DNA from: RUG100 sp050953405
Lineage (GTDB): Bacteria > Bacillota > Clostridia > Peptostreptococcales > Anaerovoracaceae
Assembly (NCBI GenBank): GCA_050953405.1
Contig: JBMNMP010000001.1
Span: forward strand, 744,001-808,000
Length of the DNA: 64,000 bases
Direction: 5' to 3'
Made by a program: the position numbers and the translations under genes. The stretch's first letter is position 1. Every line of letters begins with the position of its first letter. The notes below the pieces were generated by a model. It saw nothing but the letters and a program-made list of their open reading frames with translations. It made no database searches and was not told the origin of the DNA. Of the stretch, positions 8,498 to 17,316 are shown in pieces.

Positions 8498-9318
8498 CGA
8501 AAAAAAGATTCTGGAGGATGGTAACTCTGGGTATAAGACAGTTTCGTGACCCTTATTATCAGGGCTTTGCGGCTCAGCTGTCTTTCTATTTTCTCATGTC
8601 TATAGTACCGATCGTGATCCTGTTGTCACAGGTCCTTTTGAATGTATTCCATCTTTCGATAGACCAGGCGGTCGACTGGATCCTGGAATACACCAAAGGT
8701 CCGCTGCACGACGAGATGCGACGGCTCCTGGCATATAAAACTGGCAAGCTGGGGAGCGTGATCTACATATTCATCACCCTGTGGGCGGCCAGCGGCGCCC
8801 AGTTCTCCATGATGAGGATCACGAATTTCATGTTCACAGAGGGAAGATCAACTGGAAAAGGGTATTTCCGCGAGCGCTTCCGGGCAATACTGAACATGCT
8901 GATATTCCTGATCATCATCGTACTGGCAATGGTGGCCCTGGTGTTCGGCGGACAGATCCTGGACTTTGCGGGCGTAGATCCGCGTGTCTGGGAGATAATA
9001 CGATGGCCGGTGGCCTTGATACTCTACTTTATGATCATCAGTTACAACTACTACATCATGCCCAGCGACAAGCTGAAATTCCGGCAGATAATACCGGGCA
9101 GCATATTCGCCGCCATAGGCATGGTGGCGGTGACCATGGTTTATTCATACTATGCGATGCATGCAGATTACTCTGTGATATATGGAGTCCTCGGAAATCT
9201 GGTGGCTATCATGCTCTGGTTTTATATCCTGGCATGGGTGCTCTGCCTCGGAGTCCTCTTCAACAAGGTGTGGATGGATACTTCAGCAAACGGCAGCCAT
9301 CAGGACGGATTCCTCTGA
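8494..9318 (+). CDS. YihY/BrkB family inner-membrane protein
   Basis: A 274-aa polytopic membrane protein of the YihY/virulence factor BrkB family, often mislabelled as ribonuclease BN. The family signature QLSFYFLMSIVPIVILL and about six transmembrane helices are visible, with the conserved W-x-A-S-GA segment (LWAASGAQFSMM) and a late helix ending GVLFNKVW. The role is not established; transport or lipid-related functions have been suggested for relatives. It is coupled to rdgB by an ATGA overlap and closes the operon before a strong terminator. Confidence 0.85.
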   Translation: MTKKRFWRMVTLGIRQFRDPYYQGFAAQLSFYFLMSIVPIVILLSQVLLNVFHLSIDQAVDWILEYTKGPLHDEMRRLLAYKTGKLGSVIYIFITLWAASGAQFSMMRITNFMFTEGRSTGKGYFRERFRAILNMLIFLIIIVLAMVALVFGGQILDFAGVDPRVWEIIRWPVALILYFMIISYNYYIMPSDKLKFRQIIPGSIFAAIGMVAVTMVYSYYAMHADYSVIYGVLGNLVAIMLWFYILAWVLCLGVLFNKVWMDTSANGSHQDGFL

Positions 9319-9330
9319 TGCAGAAACTTT

Positions 9331-9379
9331 AAAAGCCTTCCCGCAGCGGATGTATTTACATCGCGGGAAGGCTTTTTTT
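9331..9379 (+). terminator. intrinsic terminator after yihY-like gene
   Basis: AAAGCCTTCCCGC pairs with GCGGGAAGGCTTT and is followed by a T-run. Its A-rich left flank would also let it stop serA transcription from the other strand. Confidence 0.85.
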
Positions 9380-9398
9380 CGTATCTGATAACAGGTCG

Positions 9399-10562
9399 TT
9401 ATATTGCTCTTGCTCTGATGACGCCTTCTATAGCGGAGATCTTGGAAACGATCTCTGCGGCAGCTTCTTTTGTGATGTCTGAATCAACCAGTGTGCAGGC
9501 GTAGTCGCCCTTGCTCTTGTTGGTCATGTCGACGATGTTGGTGCCCGTCTCCGAGAAGAGGCTGGTGATGCTGCTGAGCACGGAAGGTATGTTCTTGTTC
9601 AGAACGCAGATCCTGACGGTACCTTCAGCTACAGAGCCGAGGCTGCAAGCCGGGAAGTTCACCGAATTTGTGATGTTGCCGTTCTCAATGTAATCCATCA
9701 GCTCTTCGGCAGCCATGGTCGCGCAGTTGTCTTCAGCTTCGCTGGTGCTGGCGCCGAGATGCGGCGTTGCGATGACGCCTTCTACTCCGAAGATCTTGTC
9801 ATTAGGGAAGTCGGTCACGTAATGCTTGAGCTTGCCTTCTTTGAGTGCGGAGATCATGGCATCTTCGTTTACCAGAGGACCGCGTGCAAAGTTGAGCAGT
9901 ACCGCTCCGTCCTTCATCTGCGCGAAACGTCTTGCATCGATCATGCCCCTGGTGCTGTCGAGCACGGGTACATGGATGGTGATGTAATCGCAGTCCGGCA
10001 GCATGGAAGCCATGTCAGAGACTACCGGGATCGCCGGGTTCAGATTGTGCGCGCTCTTGATGGAAATGAAGGGGTCATATCCGATGACATCCATTCCCAG
10101 TTCTCTGGCGGCATTGGCCACCAGCACGCCGATAGCGCCGAGTCCGATGACGCCCAGTGTCTTGCCCTTGATCTCGTTGCCTGCAAACTGCTTTTTGCCC
10201 TTTTCTACTGCATTGGCCACATCTTCTTTGAGGCCCGAAGCCCAGATGAGTGCGGAAGGGATGTTGCGGGAAACCATGAGCAGCCCTGCGAGTACCAGCT
10301 CTTTGACTGCGTTTGCATTAGCGCCCGGGGCGTTGAAGACTACGATGCCTTCCTCTGCGCATTTGTCCAGCGGAATATTGTTCACGCCGGCGCCGGCTCT
10401 TGCTATTGCCAGCAGTTCGGGTGAGAATTCCATCTCGTGCATGTCGGCACTGCGGACGATGATGCCGGAAGCATCATCGAGGTTGTCAGATACTGAATAA
10501 TTATCGCTCAGATGGCCGAGTCCGACCGGGGATATCTTGTTTAAAGTTCCTATTTTATACAT
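9399..10562 (-). CDS. serA: D-3-phosphoglycerate dehydrogenase
   Basis: A 387-aa enzyme that oxidises 3-phosphoglycerate to 3-phosphohydroxypyruvate, the first step of serine synthesis. NAD motif GLGAIG, catalytic Arg in NFARG, and the His of IATPHLGAST are present; the C-terminus carries an ACT-type regulatory domain (VRICVLNKNIPSVLSSITSLF), which in relatives senses serine. It is the compact form lacking the extra intervening domain. It is divergent from serC, and the two share a palindromic promoter region, so co-regulation is likely. serB is not in the window. Confidence 0.93.
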   Translation of the reverse strand: MYKIGTLNKISPVGLGHLSDNYSVSDNLDDASGIIVRSADMHEMEFSPELLAIARAGAGVNNIPLDKCAEEGIVVFNAPGANANAVKELVLAGLLMVSRNIPSALIWASGLKEDVANAVEKGKKQFAGNEIKGKTLGVIGLGAIGVLVANAARELGMDVIGYDPFISIKSAHNLNPAIPVVSDMASMLPDCDYITIHVPVLDSTRGMIDARRFAQMKDGAVLLNFARGPLVNEDAMISALKEGKLKHYVTDFPNDKIFGVEGVIATPHLGASTSEAEDNCATMAAEELMDYIENGNITNSVNFPACSLGSVAEGTVRICVLNKNIPSVLSSITSLFSETGTNIVDMTNKSKGDYACTLVDSDITKEAAAEIVSKISAIEGVIRARAI

Positions 10563-10594
10563 AATTGCACCTCGTTAAAAATAATGAATTCGCA

Positions 10595-10639
10595 AGTATT
10601 ATATCACTTTACCATAATAGCGTAAAGTGATATAATACT
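10595..10639. promoter_or_regulatory. divergent serA/serC promoters inside a 17-bp perfect inverted repeat
   Basis: The arms 10595-10611 and 10623-10639 are exact reverse complements around an 11-nt centre. Plus strand: TTTACC (10608-10613), 17 bp, TATAAT (10631-10636), toward serC. Minus strand: TTTACG (10626-10621), 17 bp, TATAAT (10603-10598), toward serA. The two promoters therefore overlap face to back and each -10 lies inside one arm. Confidence 0.75.
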
Positions 10640-10676
10640 AACTTGAAATTAGAAAAAATTTATGGAGGTGACTGCA

Positions 10677-11765
10677 ATGAGCAGCAAGAGAGCATACAAC
10701 TTCTCAGCCGGTCCGTCCATGCTTCCGCTCCCCGTTATCGAGAGCGTAGCAGCGAACCTGGCAAACTACGAAGGATGCGGTGAATCCGTCATGGAGATGA
10801 GCCACCGCTCTAAAGAATTCGCTAAGATTTTGGAAGACGCAACGCAGAATCTGAAGACACTGCTGAACGTTCCGGATAACTATAAAATCCTCTTCCTGCA
10901 AGGCGGAGGTACTACTCAGTTTTCGATGGTTCCCCTGAACCTGATGAGGAAATCAAAGAAGGCAGATTATGTCGTAGGAGGATCTTGGGCCAAGAAGGCC
11001 GCCAAGGAAGCTGAAAAATTCGGCGATGTCAAAGTCGTTGCCAGCTCGGAAAAGGACAACTACACTTACATCCCCAAGGTTACCAAAGATGATATCAGAC
11101 CTGACGCGGATTACGTGCACATTACCTACAACAACACTATTTATGGAACACACTACAACACACTGCCTGACTTCGGTGATATCCCGGTAGTCGCTGACAT
11201 GTCTTCCTGCATCCTGTCGGAAGAGGTCGATGTTTCCAAGTTCGGACTGATCTATGCCGGAGCACAGAAGAACATAGCGCCTGCAGGCGTGACTCTGGTC
11301 ATCATCAGAGAGGACCTGATCGGATTCGCACCGGACAACTGCCCGGTATACCTCGACTACAAGATCCACGCTGATAAGGATTCGACATACAATACTCCTC
11401 CGTGCTTCGCGATCTACGTTGCCGGTGAAGTGTTCAAGTATCTGCTGAAGAACGGCGGCATCAAGGCTATGCATGAGATCGACGTGAGAAAGGCGGAAAA
11501 GCTGTACAGCTATATCGATTCCAGCGACCTGTACACCTGCCCGGTAGCTAAGGAAGACAGATCCCTGATGAACGTTGTATTCGTGACCGGAAACCCGGAT
11601 CTCGACAAGAAGTTCGTGGCTGAGGCCAAGGAAGCCAACATGCACAACCTCAACGGACACAGGACCGTAGGCGGCATGAGAGCCAGCATTTACAACGCGA
11701 TGCCGGAAGAAGGCGTAGATACTCTGATCGATTTCATGAAGAAGTTCGAAGCTGAAAACAAATAG
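10677..11765 (+). CDS. serC: phosphoserine aminotransferase
   Basis: A 362-aa PLP enzyme that transaminates 3-phosphohydroxypyruvate with glutamate to give O-phosphoserine. It starts with the family signature YNFSAGPSMLP, has FLQGGGTTQFSM for phosphate binding, and the PLP Lys in YAGAQKNIAPAG. I choose ATG 10677 because GGAGGTG (10664-10670) precedes it by 6 nt; an upstream ATG at 10662 overlaps that ribosome site. It is followed 10 bp later by dacF, which has no clear ribosome site and may depend on coupling. Confidence 0.95.
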   Translation: MSSKRAYNFSAGPSMLPLPVIESVAANLANYEGCGESVMEMSHRSKEFAKILEDATQNLKTLLNVPDNYKILFLQGGGTTQFSMVPLNLMRKSKKADYVVGGSWAKKAAKEAEKFGDVKVVASSEKDNYTYIPKVTKDDIRPDADYVHITYNNTIYGTHYNTLPDFGDIPVVADMSSCILSEEVDVSKFGLIYAGAQKNIAPAGVTLVIIREDLIGFAPDNCPVYLDYKIHADKDSTYNTPPCFAIYVAGEVFKYLLKNGGIKAMHEIDVRKAEKLYSYIDSSDLYTCPVAKEDRSLMNVVFVTGNPDLDKKFVAEAKEANMHNLNGHRTVGGMRASIYNAMPEEGVDTLIDFMKKFEAENK

Positions 11766-11775
11766 GTACAGTATC

Positions 11776-13134
11776 TTGAATATAAAAAGAACAATAACTG
11801 CGCTGATGGTTATAATGGTACTGCTTGTCGTACAGGCAGTACCTGTTTTTGCGGAATCAGACAAACCGAAAACCGATTGCCAGGCAGCCCTGCTGATGGA
11901 TGCGAATACCGGCAAAGTACTCTATGAAGACAATGCAAACGCGCCGATGCAGCCGGCTTCGCTGACAAAGATGATGACCGCCCTGCTCGTGGTAGAACAC
12001 CTTAACCTGAACGACACGGTCGTCATCACTAAAGAGGCGGCCAATGTGGGCGGCAACAACATAGAACTCAAGGTGGGGGAAAGATTCACCGTGAGGGAGC
12101 TTTTGAATGCACTGCTGGTATATTCGGCGAATGACACTGCGGTGGCCCTGGGAATAGCGGTCTCCGGTAATCTTGACAGCTTCCTGGCGCTGATGAACGA
12201 GAGGGCAAAGCAGCTGGGCATGTATCATACACATTATCTGAGCCCCAACGGACTCATCGAAAGTGAGAATCATATCACCACGGCGCATGACATCGGGATC
12301 ATCGCCAGAAAAGTGCTGCAGGATCCCACGCTCTCGAGGATAGTAAGGAAAGCGAAATACACCGTACCGGCCACCAACATGAGCGGCGAGCGCAAGCTGA
12401 AGAGCACTAACGCCATGCTGTACGATGACAAGACCATCATCAAGGTCAACGGTAAGGAGCGCCACCCGAAATACAAGGGTGCCGACGGCGTGAAGACCGG
12501 ATTCATGAACGCCAGCGGCTACTGCATCGCAGCCGGTGCCAGGAGGCACGGCATGCAGCTCATTGCGGTGGTCATGCACGCCAAGGACAACAACGGGCGC
12601 TACACCAACGCCATCCCGATGCTCGACTACGGATTCGCCAACTTCACCACCCACAAACTCATTGATAAAGGGGACCATGGCGGCAAAGTGAAAGTCAAGT
12701 ACGGGCATCATACTTTCGTGCAGACAACGATTCCCGATGGCGCTTATGTCACGCTGCCAAAGCAGGCGAGCGAGGATATTGCCGACTACGACATAGTAAT
12801 GAAAAAGAATGTTAAGGCTCCTATCAGGAAGGGTACTAAGGTAGGAGTAGTCAATATATATGAGAACGGGAAAAAACAGGGTACCTCCGATGTAGTCATC
12901 TCCGAAAGCGTACAAAGGGGCGGCCCGTGGACGGCCTTGTATATTTCTGACATGGCGTTCATTATAATGTGCGTCGTGGCTGCTTTGATCCTCATATTAT
13001 TGCTGGTTATCGTTTCCAGAAGGAGGCAGATCAGGAAGCGCAGAGAGATCAGGAGGCGCAGGGCCAGAGAAAAAAGGGCGCGGGAGATCGCGGCCGAACG
13101 AGCATACAAGAGAAGAAGGGATTGGCCTTATTAA
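11776..13134 (+). CDS. dacF: D-alanyl-D-alanine carboxypeptidase (DacF/PBP5-like)
   Basis: A 452-aa secreted serine DD-carboxypeptidase that trims the pentapeptide of peptidoglycan. Signal peptide residues 1-27 end in PVFA; the active-site motifs are SLTK, SAND and KTG (VKTGFMNASG). A PBP5-type C-terminal beta domain follows, then a true transmembrane helix (about 393-413) and a 39-residue tail packed with Arg. Classical DacF anchors by an amphipathic helix, so the transmembrane helix and cationic tail are unusual. The start is a TTG at 11776 with weak ribosome-site sequence; the Lys-Arg that follows makes a sensible signal-peptide n-region. The stop directly abuts the uvrC ATG. Confidence 0.88.
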   Translation: MNIKRTITALMVIMVLLVVQAVPVFAESDKPKTDCQAALLMDANTGKVLYEDNANAPMQPASLTKMMTALLVVEHLNLNDTVVITKEAANVGGNNIELKVGERFTVRELLNALLVYSANDTAVALGIAVSGNLDSFLALMNERAKQLGMYHTHYLSPNGLIESENHITTAHDIGIIARKVLQDPTLSRIVRKAKYTVPATNMSGERKLKSTNAMLYDDKTIIKVNGKERHPKYKGADGVKTGFMNASGYCIAAGARRHGMQLIAVVMHAKDNNGRYTNAIPMLDYGFANFTTHKLIDKGDHGGKVKVKYGHHTFVQTTIPDGAYVTLPKQASEDIADYDIVMKKNVKAPIRKGTKVGVVNIYENGKKQGTSDVVISESVQRGGPWTALYISDMAFIIMCVVAALILILLLVIVSRRRQIRKRREIRRRRAREKRAREIAAERAYKRRRDWPY

Positions 13135-14979
13135 ATGTTCGACATACAGGAAAATCTGAAAAAACTCCCGGCTGTTCCGGGAGTTTATATTCATAAGGAC
13201 AAGCTGGGCCAGGTCATTTACGTGGGGAAAGCTATTTCGCTGCGCAATCGTGTGCGCCAGTATTTTCAGTCCTCAAAGACCATGGATGCCAAGGTGAGGG
13301 CGATGGTGGGCCACATCGCTGAATTTGAATACATCACCTGCGGCAGTGAGATGGAAGCTTTTATCCTGGAATGCAATCTGATCAAGAAATACAGGCCCAG
13401 GTACAACGTGCTCCTGAGGGACGACAAGACTTATCCCTACATTAAAGTGACCAGCACCACCGAGAAATATCCGCGCATACTGAAGACGCGCCGCATAGAG
13501 CGGGACGGCGACAAGTATTACGGCCCTTTCTCCGATGCCGGTGCCGTGAACCAGATGATCGATCTCCTGAACAACATCTACCGGCTGAAGAGGTGCCGCA
13601 GGCAGGACTTTCCTGATAAATGGCGTCCGTGCCTCAACTACCACATCGGACAGTGCGACGGCATCTGCACGGGAAAGGTGGACCGCGAAGCCTATATGCA
13701 GCGCCTGAAGTACGCTACAGATTATCTTTCAGGGCACAGCCGCAAGATAACTGATTACCTGCGGGAAAACATGGAGAAGGCCAGCGAGGAACTCAATTAC
13801 GAATCGGCGGCCGTATACCGCGATTATCTCAAGGCAGCCGAGTCGCTGGCGGAGAAACAGCGCGTCGTGCTGCACCACAGCAAGGACATGGACGTGGTCC
13901 TTTCCGCCGGAGGCGGCCACATGGTGGTCTTCTTCGTGCGCGATGGAAAGCTGGTAGGCCGGGAGACCTTTGAGATGGAAAAGAACAGCGAGGATAAGCC
14001 GGATGAGATCATCGGGGCCTTCCTGAAACTGCATTACGGATCGCAGACCGGCGGTCCTGCGGAGATACTGGTGCGCAAGCGCCCGCCGGAGGCCGATATG
14101 ACCGAGGAATATCTCTCTTCGCTCTGGGGACGCAAGGTCAGCATACTGGCGCCGCAGCGCGGCGAAAAGCGCAGCCTCCTGGATCTCGCCAAGCGCGATG
14201 TGGCCGAGATGACGAAGACTATCAACGAACGCGAAAAGAACCGCGCGGAGAGGGAACGCGAGCTGGGACAGCAGATGCACCAGGTGCTCAGCCTGCTGGG
14301 GGACCGCGGAGAATACGACGGCCGCAAGTACCGCGTCGAAGCTTATGATATCTCGAATACTAACGGAGTGGATACAGTCGGCGCCATGGTGGTCTTCGAA
14401 GGCTCGAGGCCCGTCAAGAAAGCTTACCGCAAGTTCAAGGTGAGGACCATCGAAGGCCCCAACGACTACGGCAGTATGCAGGAAGTACTCTACCGCCGGC
14501 TGCGGCGTGCCAAAGAAGGGGATCCCGGATTCTCTACGCTGCCGGATGCACTGCTGATAGACGGAGGCCGCGGTCATGTGGCGGCGGCGATGCAGGTGAC
14601 CGGGGCTATGGGCTTTGAGCTGCCGGTCTTCGGAATGGCCAAGGATGACTCCCACCGCACGCGGGCACTGGTGTGGTCGCTTGACGGCGAGTTCCACGAA
14701 GAGAAACTGTCCGCTCATCCCATGCTGTTCAAGTACATGGGGACCATTCAGGAGGAAGTGCACCGCTTTGCCATCGACTACCACCGCACGCTGCGCGACA
14801 AGGGCAGCCTGCATTCTGTGCTCGACGAGATCGAGGGCATCGGTCCCGTGAAGAGGAACGCGCTGCTGGCGAAGTTCGGCAGCGTGGAAAAAATACGCAG
14901 TGCGGGCATTGAAGAACTGCAGACGGCAGATGGGATCACCGAAAAGCTGGCCCGGGCGATACATGAATATTTCAATTGA
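13135..14979 (+). CDS. uvrC: excinuclease ABC subunit C
   Basis: A 614-aa nucleotide-excision repair nuclease that cuts both sides of a lesion with UvrAB. The N-terminal GIY-YIG domain is visible (GVYIHKDKLGQVIYVGK), followed by the four-Cys-like region (CRRQDFPDKWRPCLNYHIGQCDGIC), a UVR domain near residue 210, the RNase H-like C-terminal nuclease (EAYDISNTNGVDTVGAMVVF, DALLIDGGRGH) and terminal helix-hairpin-helix repeats (IEGIGPVKRNALLAKFGS). Its ATG follows the dacF TAA without a gap, so translation is presumably coupled to it. Confidence 0.96.
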   Translation: MFDIQENLKKLPAVPGVYIHKDKLGQVIYVGKAISLRNRVRQYFQSSKTMDAKVRAMVGHIAEFEYITCGSEMEAFILECNLIKKYRPRYNVLLRDDKTYPYIKVTSTTEKYPRILKTRRIERDGDKYYGPFSDAGAVNQMIDLLNNIYRLKRCRRQDFPDKWRPCLNYHIGQCDGICTGKVDREAYMQRLKYATDYLSGHSRKITDYLRENMEKASEELNYESAAVYRDYLKAAESLAEKQRVVLHHSKDMDVVLSAGGGHMVVFFVRDGKLVGRETFEMEKNSEDKPDEIIGAFLKLHYGSQTGGPAEILVRKRPPEADMTEEYLSSLWGRKVSILAPQRGEKRSLLDLAKRDVAEMTKTINEREKNRAERERELGQQMHQVLSLLGDRGEYDGRKYRVEAYDISNTNGVDTVGAMVVFEGSRPVKKAYRKFKVRTIEGPNDYGSMQEVLYRRLRRAKEGDPGFSTLPDALLIDGGRGHVAAAMQVTGAMGFELPVFGMAKDDSHRTRALVWSLDGEFHEEKLSAHPMLFKYMGTIQEEVHRFAIDYHRTLRDKGSLHSVLDEIEGIGPVKRNALLAKFGSVEKIRSAGIEELQTADGITEKLARAIHEYFN

Positions 14980-15037
14980 TTTACATACACTAAAATGGTA
15001 CACTAAGTGCGGAAACTGAAATTACGGAGGATTTGAA

Positions 15038-15310
15038 ATGGCTAGCAACAACCAGAACGATGCATCTATGACCATCACACTGGAATTCGATGACGGAAAG
15101 ACAAAGAAATGCGATATCGACGGCGTCTTCGATGCCGACGGGCAGGATTATATAGCTCTGGTTCCCAGGGATCAGACTGGCGATGTATATATTTATAAAT
15201 ATATAGAAGAAGATGACGGCGACTATTATCTGGAAGATGAAACGAACGAAGCCAGATTTAAGAAAGCTGTCGAGCAATACGAGGATCTCAGAGGTCACCA
15301 GCGTCAGTGA
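15038..15310 (+). CDS. DUF1292 family protein
   Basis: A 90-aa acidic protein of the DUF1292 family (YrzB-like), common in Firmicutes and of unknown function. The pattern is an ITLEFDDGKTKKCDIDGVFDADG half followed by IALVPRDQTGDVYIYKYIEED. Ribosome site GGAGG precedes ATG 15038. It is followed 22 bp later by a second DUF1292 gene with the same layout. Confidence 0.85.
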   Translation: MASNNQNDASMTITLEFDDGKTKKCDIDGVFDADGQDYIALVPRDQTGDVYIYKYIEEDDGDYYLEDETNEARFKKAVEQYEDLRGHQRQ

Positions 15311-15332
15311 CCGCTGCACAGGAGGAGAAAAG

Positions 15333-15614
15333 ATGCCGGGAAATGAAGAGGAGGATTATGTGACCCTGGAATTCGAAACGGATGACGGGGACACAGAAAT
15401 GGTGGAGTATGAAAACATGGGTATCATCGAGGCCGGCGGCCGCGAGTACATGGTACTCGTACAGACGGAAGTCGAGGATGCCATCGAGTTCTACCGTTAC
15501 GAGGAGGTCGGCAATGATGAGTACGAGCTGACTCCGATCGAAGACGACGGGGAATTTGAACTCGTGATCGCGGAGATGCGAAAGAACGGTTTCGACATAA
15601 CCATAGAAAACTGA
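15333..15614 (+). CDS. DUF1292 family protein, second copy
   Basis: A 93-aa acidic DUF1292 protein. I start it at ATG 15333 because AGGAGGAG at 15320-15327 is ideally placed; an upstream start at 15213 would overlap the preceding gene by 98 bp. The repeat VTLEFETDDGDTEMVEYENMGIIEAGG and YMVLVQTEVEDAIEFYRYEE align with the preceding gene. The pair probably arose by duplication and has diverged strongly. Confidence 0.85.
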   Translation: MPGNEEEDYVTLEFETDDGDTEMVEYENMGIIEAGGREYMVLVQTEVEDAIEFYRYEEVGNDEYELTPIEDDGEFELVIAEMRKNGFDITIEN

Positions 15615-15619
15615 CAATC

Positions 15620-15653
15620 AGGCGGCGCTCCGGTACGGGGCGCCGTTTTTAAG
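15620..15653 (+). terminator. intrinsic terminator after the DUF1292 pair
   Basis: CGGCGC/GCGCCG stem followed by T6. Confidence 0.6.
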
Positions 15654-15668
15654 AAAAGGTGTAAGCTG

Positions 15669-17051
15669 ATGAAAAAATATGACATTATTATTGCCGGTGC
15701 GGGGGCCGCAGGGGTCTTCATGTCCTATGTCCTCACGGAACGGGACAACAGCGCGAGGGTGCTCATGATCGATAAAGGAGGCCCGCTCGCAGACAGGGTC
15801 TGCCCCATCAGTGCCGGAAAGGTGCCCAACTGCATCAAATGCGAACCCTGCCACATCATGAACGGATACGGCGGCGCAGGCACATTATCTGATGGCAAGT
15901 ACAATATCACAACGGAATTCGGCGGCGATCTGCACAAGTATCTGGGGCGTGAAAAGGCCATGGAACTGATGGAGTACGTCGACAAGGTGCTCTGCGACAA
16001 CGGCGGCGCTTCTGCCAAGCTGTATTCTACAGCCAGCTCGGAGCTGAAGACGACGGCACTGCGCAATGATCTGCACATGCTGGATGCCAAGGTGAGACAT
16101 CTGGGGACCGACAGGAACAGGCGCATACTGGGACGCATCTACGAGAAGACCAGAGACCGCATCGATCACCTCTTCAGGACCGAGATAACCGATGTGGAAA
16201 GAGACGGCAGCGGATTCATCGTGAGGACCAGGAACGGCGGGGATTTCTCGTGCAACGACCTGGTGATGGCGACTGGCAGATCGGGCTCCAAATGGATGCA
16301 GAAGGTGTGCGGCAGCCTCGGCATCGGGCAGAAGAGCAACCGCGTTGATATCGGCGTCAGGGTGGAGCTGCCTGCCGAAGTGTTCAAGCACATCACCGAT
16401 GATGTATATGAGAGCAAGATCGTCTACAAGACCGACAAATACAACGATATGGTGCGCACGTTCTGCATGAATCCCTACGGAGAGGTGGTAGCCGAGAACA
16501 CCAACGGGATCGTCACCGTCAACGGCCACAGCTACGATGATCCGGCGCTGCATACGGAGAACACGAATTTTGCCTTACTGGTGAGCAACAAGTTTACGGA
16601 GCCTTTCGAAAACAGCAACGAGTACGGCGAGTCGATCGCAAAGCTCTCGAACCTGCTGGGCGGCGGCGTTCTGATGCAGCGGTTCGGTGATCTGGTGAAG
16701 GGCAGGAGGAGCAGCGCGCGCCGCATGGAAAAGTGCTTTACCAGGCCGACGCTGAAGGCGACTGCCGGCGACCTTTCGCTGGTCATCCCCAAGAGGCAGC
16801 TGGACGATATCATCGAGATGATATACCAGCTGGACAAGATCGCGCCGGGAACAGCCAACGAAGACACGCTGCTCTACGGTGTGGAAGTGAAATTCTATAA
16901 TTCACGCGTCGAGGTCGATTCCAACCTGGAGACCAGGATACCGGGCCTGTATGCGCTCGGCGACGGCTCCGGAGTGACGCATTCGCTCTCACAGGCGTCG
17001 GCAAGCGGCGTTTATGTGGGCTGCATGCTGGCCGAGAAATACAGGAAGTGA
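15669..17051 (+). CDS. FAD-dependent dehydrogenase (COG2509-like)
   Basis: A 460-aa flavoprotein of the uncharacterised FAD-dependent dehydrogenase class. The N-terminal dinucleotide motif AGAGAAGVFMSYVL is followed by a Cys-bearing stretch (CPISAGKVPNCIKCEPCHIMNGYGGAGTLSDGK cluster near residues 40-75) that is typical of these proteins, a GDxxG-like end (YALGDGSGVTHSLSQASASG) and MATGRSGS. Substrate and electron acceptor are unknown; the conserved Cys residues could hold a metal or react as thiols. It has its own ribosome site (AGGTGTAAGCTG) and ends before a bidirectional terminator shared with tRNA-Leu. Confidence 0.8.
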   Translation: MKKYDIIIAGAGAAGVFMSYVLTERDNSARVLMIDKGGPLADRVCPISAGKVPNCIKCEPCHIMNGYGGAGTLSDGKYNITTEFGGDLHKYLGREKAMELMEYVDKVLCDNGGASAKLYSTASSELKTTALRNDLHMLDAKVRHLGTDRNRRILGRIYEKTRDRIDHLFRTEITDVERDGSGFIVRTRNGGDFSCNDLVMATGRSGSKWMQKVCGSLGIGQKSNRVDIGVRVELPAEVFKHITDDVYESKIVYKTDKYNDMVRTFCMNPYGEVVAENTNGIVTVNGHSYDDPALHTENTNFALLVSNKFTEPFENSNEYGESIAKLSNLLGGGVLMQRFGDLVKGRRSSARRMEKCFTRPTLKATAGDLSLVIPKRQLDDIIEMIYQLDKIAPGTANEDTLLYGVEVKFYNSRVEVDSNLETRIPGLYALGDGSGVTHSLSQASASGVYVGCMLAEKYRK

Positions 17052-17079
17052 AAGCGGCAGTTAAATAAAAGACAAATTG

Positions 17080-17108
17080 AAAAGGAGCCGATTTTACGGC
17101 TCCTTTTT
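17080..17108. terminator. bidirectional terminator between the flavoprotein gene and tRNA-Leu
   Basis: AAAAGGAGCCG pairs with CGGCTCCTTTT around a short loop, with A-tract and T-tract on the two sides. Confidence 0.85.
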
Positions 17109-17194
17109 GGTGCGGATAAAGAGATTCGAACTCCCATGAATTTTCATTCACACGGACCTGAACCGTGCGCGTCTGCCAATTCCGCCATATCCGC
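17108..17194 (-). tRNA. tRNA-Leu, anticodon CAG
   Basis: Read on the minus strand this folds as a class II tRNA: 7-bp acceptor GCGGATA/TATCCGC, discriminator A, encoded CCA (17108-17110), D arm with GGCAGAC, anticodon loop TTCAGGT on a CACGG/CCGTG stem, a long variable arm (TGAA/TTCA) and T arm GGGAGTTCGAATCTC(T). The CAG anticodon and long variable arm give tRNA-Leu decoding CUG. Confidence 0.95.
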
Positions 17195-17241
17195 ACAAGC
17201 TATACTTTTCAGTACGTTTGCTGAATTTTGACAGCAAAAAT

Positions 17242-17270
17242 ATAATATGATAAATCGAGCCTTTTGTCAA
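17242..17270 (-). promoter_or_regulatory. promoter of tRNA-Leu
   Basis: Minus-strand TTGACA (17270-17265), 17-bp spacer, TATTAT (17247-17242), about 48 bp before the mature tRNA. Confidence 0.75.
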
Positions 17271-17303
17271 TACAAAATTATAGAATATTTTTCTCAGCTA
17301 TGT

Positions 17304-17309
17304 TAATAT
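17304..17309 (+). promoter_or_regulatory. extended -10 box 7 nt before the GH25 start codon
   Basis: TAATAT preceded by TGT. Initiation 6-8 nt downstream would fall at the ATG (17317), and no Shine-Dalgarno is present, so a leaderless message is likely. Confidence 0.45.
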
Positions 17310-17316
17310 TGTCACT

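Noticed and set aside
13729..15003. A 424-codon open frame antisense to uvrC
   Set aside because: Shadow of uvrC codon bias; no ribosome site or domain.
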